A stretch of 64,000 nucleotides of DNA, from NCBI RefSeq assembly GCF_907165045.1, contig NZ_CAJRAU010000013.1, positions 19,432 through 83,431 on the forward strand, in the 5' to 3' direction. Positions 62,638 through 64,000 of this stretch are shown piece by piece. Within the stretch, counting starts at the first letter, position 1. Each line of letters opens with the position of its first letter. Below the pieces are notes generated by a model. It saw nothing but the letters and a program-made list of their open reading frames with translations, searched no databases and was not told the origin of the DNA. Both the position numbers and the translations under genes were made by a program. This DNA comes from Dyadobacter linearis (lineage in GTDB: Bacteria; Bacteroidota; Bacteroidia; Cytophagales; Spirosomataceae).

Positions 62638-63627
62638 CTATTCCCAATAGGATGTTGCCAAATGCCTTAAGAAGCCGGTATAAACCTTCAAATGAGACGG
62701 CCGGAGATAACTGGTAAACTGGTCATGGGTGGTGTGAAAGCCCATATAAAATAGCCAGAAGCCCAGACTCAGGTAAGGAACCAAGGCTAACTCCTGATCG
62801 CTGATTGGGTGACAGCTTTGATAGCTCTCCAGAAAAATACCGTAGGCCTCCTCAAATGCCGACTGGCTCATCCGCCCGGCATAGACCTCAAGGGCCAGGT
62901 GTTGCCAAAAAGAAACCAAGTCATACACCAGCCAGCCGTACCCCATAAAATCAAAGTCAAAAAGGGTAACTGAATCCCCCTCAAAATGCATGTTTTTAGG
63001 CAGTAGGTCAAAATGGCAATAGCCGCTCAAGAATCTCGTAGTGTTAACCAGCGCTATCTTTGTCTCGATTTGTCGGGCAGCTTGCTGCAACCAGAGGTAA
63101 TTTTCCTGATCGGCCAGAAAGGCGGACTTTAACCGTTCCAGTGGCTGGAACAGGGTAGTATCTAGATCAAAAATCCAGCGTTCTCCAAGCAAGGCAATGG
63201 TGGATGAGATTTGGTGAAAGCGTGCCGTTTCATGGCCTAGGGCACGTAGCTGGCTGTTGTTTAGTATTCTCATTGGCTGGCCGGGGGCATAGCTAAAGAG
63301 CACAGCATAGCGCGACCCTTCCACGGCATTCAATTGATGAATACACTCTTCCAGCCGATCCACAATGGGATAAGCCACCGCTACGCCGGCGTGCTGTAGT
63401 GCTTTGAGCAAAGCCACTTCCGCTTGGACGTGAGAGAAGCTTCGGTGAGTAGCGCGGTAGATGCGAAGAATAAAGCGCCCCTGGTCGGAGTCGACTAAAT
63501 AGGTGTCTCCCACCCCACGAACCAGAAAGGTACAATGAACAGAGTCCAGTGGATAGCGTTCAGTGAGGAAGTCCGCCAAGGCATGCGGGGAAAGCGTCGA
63601 ATAGGTGGCGGGAAAAATCGGTTTCAT
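62638..63627 (-). CDS. APH/homoserine-kinase-fold phosphotransferase (SrkA-like)
   Basis: A 329-residue cytosolic kinase of the choline/aminoglycoside phosphotransferase fold: VGDTYLVDSDQGRFILRIYR near residue 39 with the ATP-anchoring Lys replaced by the FILRIYR pattern, LFSYAPGQPMR near 110, and Brenner's motif GYCHFDLLPKNMHFEG near 205 followed by the metal-binding DFDFMGYGWLVYDL near 223. Length fits SrkA/homoserine-kinase II proteins. Substrate is unknown. It is oriented toward the truncated secreted gene at 62083 and is followed upstream by a GNAT remnant. Confidence 0.88.
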   Translation of the reverse strand: MKPIFPATYSTLSPHALADFLTERYPLDSVHCTFLVRGVGDTYLVDSDQGRFILRIYRATHRSFSHVQAEVALLKALQHAGVAVAYPIVDRLEECIHQLNAVEGSRYAVLFSYAPGQPMRILNNSQLRALGHETARFHQISSTIALLGERWIFDLDTTLFQPLERLKSAFLADQENYLWLQQAARQIETKIALVNTTRFLSGYCHFDLLPKNMHFEGDSVTLFDFDFMGYGWLVYDLVSFWQHLALEVYAGRMSQSAFEEAYGIFLESYQSCHPISDQELALVPYLSLGFWLFYMGFHTTHDQFTSYLRPSHLKVYTGFLRHLATSYWE

Positions 63628-63688
63628 GGCTACAAGATACGCCTTAAGAAGATGGGTGACATCCCTTTTCTAAACTTACCTGTTCAAA

Positions 63689-63913
63689 TCAGTCCATTAA
63701 TACTGATCCAATTTTGCCGGACCTGCTTGAAGCGTCGACAACGATTTCATCTACGTACGCCACCAGTCCACCCGCATATATTGCTTGATGAAAATACCCC
63801 GATGCATAACCCACTACCAATTCGCCTTTGACCGCCACCAATAAACAGTGCTGCTCATTCTCAAGGAAGGTTTTTAGATATTCCTGTGAAAGTACTCCAG
63901 TGTTCCTGGGCAA
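63689..63913 (-). pseudogene. GNAT acetyltransferase fragment
   Basis: About 70 codons from a TTG (63913) include HCLLVAVKGELVVGYASGYF, QAIYAGGLVAYVDEIVVD and SGKIGSVLMD, the N-terminal half of a GNAT fold up to the acetyl-CoA loop (RSGKIGS), then a stop at 63689. The C-terminal half is missing, as is a good ATG start. Broken at both ends near the window edge; the reverse strand upstream reads into non-coding sequence. Confidence 0.5.
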
Positions 63914-64000
63914 AAGACGCCGTTAATTCCTGCGCAAACTACGCCACCTAAAAGTGGCTAACGGCACTGAGCGAGAGTGATAATTTAAACTTAATGATTT
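63914..64000. other. Structured non-coding edge sequence, possible mobile-element boundary
   Basis: Contains nested inverted repeats: gccgtta ... taacggc (outer, about 63919 and 63959) enclosing gccac ... gtggc. Such paired motifs can mark the ends of insertion sequences, but no transposase is in the window, so this is only a suggestion. Confidence 0.25.

Overview
The window looks like a chromosomal segment of a Bacteroidota bacterium, most likely order Cytophagales and close to Dyadobacter (an inference from gene content, not a search). The signs are many SpII lipoproteins, an outer-membrane barrel of the TonB-receptor type, a type IX secretion (T9SS) C-terminal sorting domain, a membrane-anchored AraC regulator, large hybrid histidine kinases, MacB/FtsX-like 800-residue permeases, a CrtY-type lycopene cyclase, and promoters that fit the Bacteroidota consensus (TTG, 19-20 bp, TAnnTTTG). 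No rRNA, tRNA or CRISPR array was seen.

1-16 kb is mostly ordinary chromosome: the N-terminal part of a GH95 glycosidase, a UvrA-like ATPase without the UvrB-binding insert, a ChaA antiporter, a DUF932-like protein with two small neighbours, a DedA membrane protein, a Kef-type antiporter, a GT87-like membrane enzyme whose last codons come from an invading repeat, an ArsR/SRPBCC/DoxX operon with direct repeats around its promoter, DUF4256 and an AlkD-like protein. 16-34 kb holds ThuA, a hybrid kinase, a DUF4142 lipoprotein, a PQQ sugar dehydrogenase, a second pair of the same palindromic repeat, a porin, a luciferase-like oxidoreductase with HxlR regulator and a clear inverted-repeat operator, an SDR, topoisomerase III, a CrtO-like membrane protein, a di-heme peroxidase, an ABC permease and a DHFR-like protein.

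34-48 kb contains a 1101-residue hybrid kinase and an arsenic operon (arsR, DUF6428, acr3, metallophosphoesterase) with two promoters that carry the same near-palindromic operator. This stretch is also littered with dead genes: DUF1801, TetR fused by deletion to a cytochrome c peroxidase tail, SCO1 with an internal deletion, an AraC tail, a DUF389 fragment and a GH37 trehalase tail next to a long hairpin. The region appears to have lost several genes by independent deletions.

48-64 kb holds an outer-membrane barrel with its AraC-type regulator, lycopene cyclase, and a two-gene YD-repeat/Rhs locus. The first Rhs-like protein ends in a T9SS sorting domain; the second has the Rhs core followed by an unrecognised ~225-residue tail and, 4 bp later, a small multi-TM protein that is a good immunity candidate. 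Downstream are a YD-like lipoprotein, a secreted protein gene broken by two homopolymer indels, an aminoglycoside-phosphotransferase-fold kinase and a truncated GNAT at the right edge.
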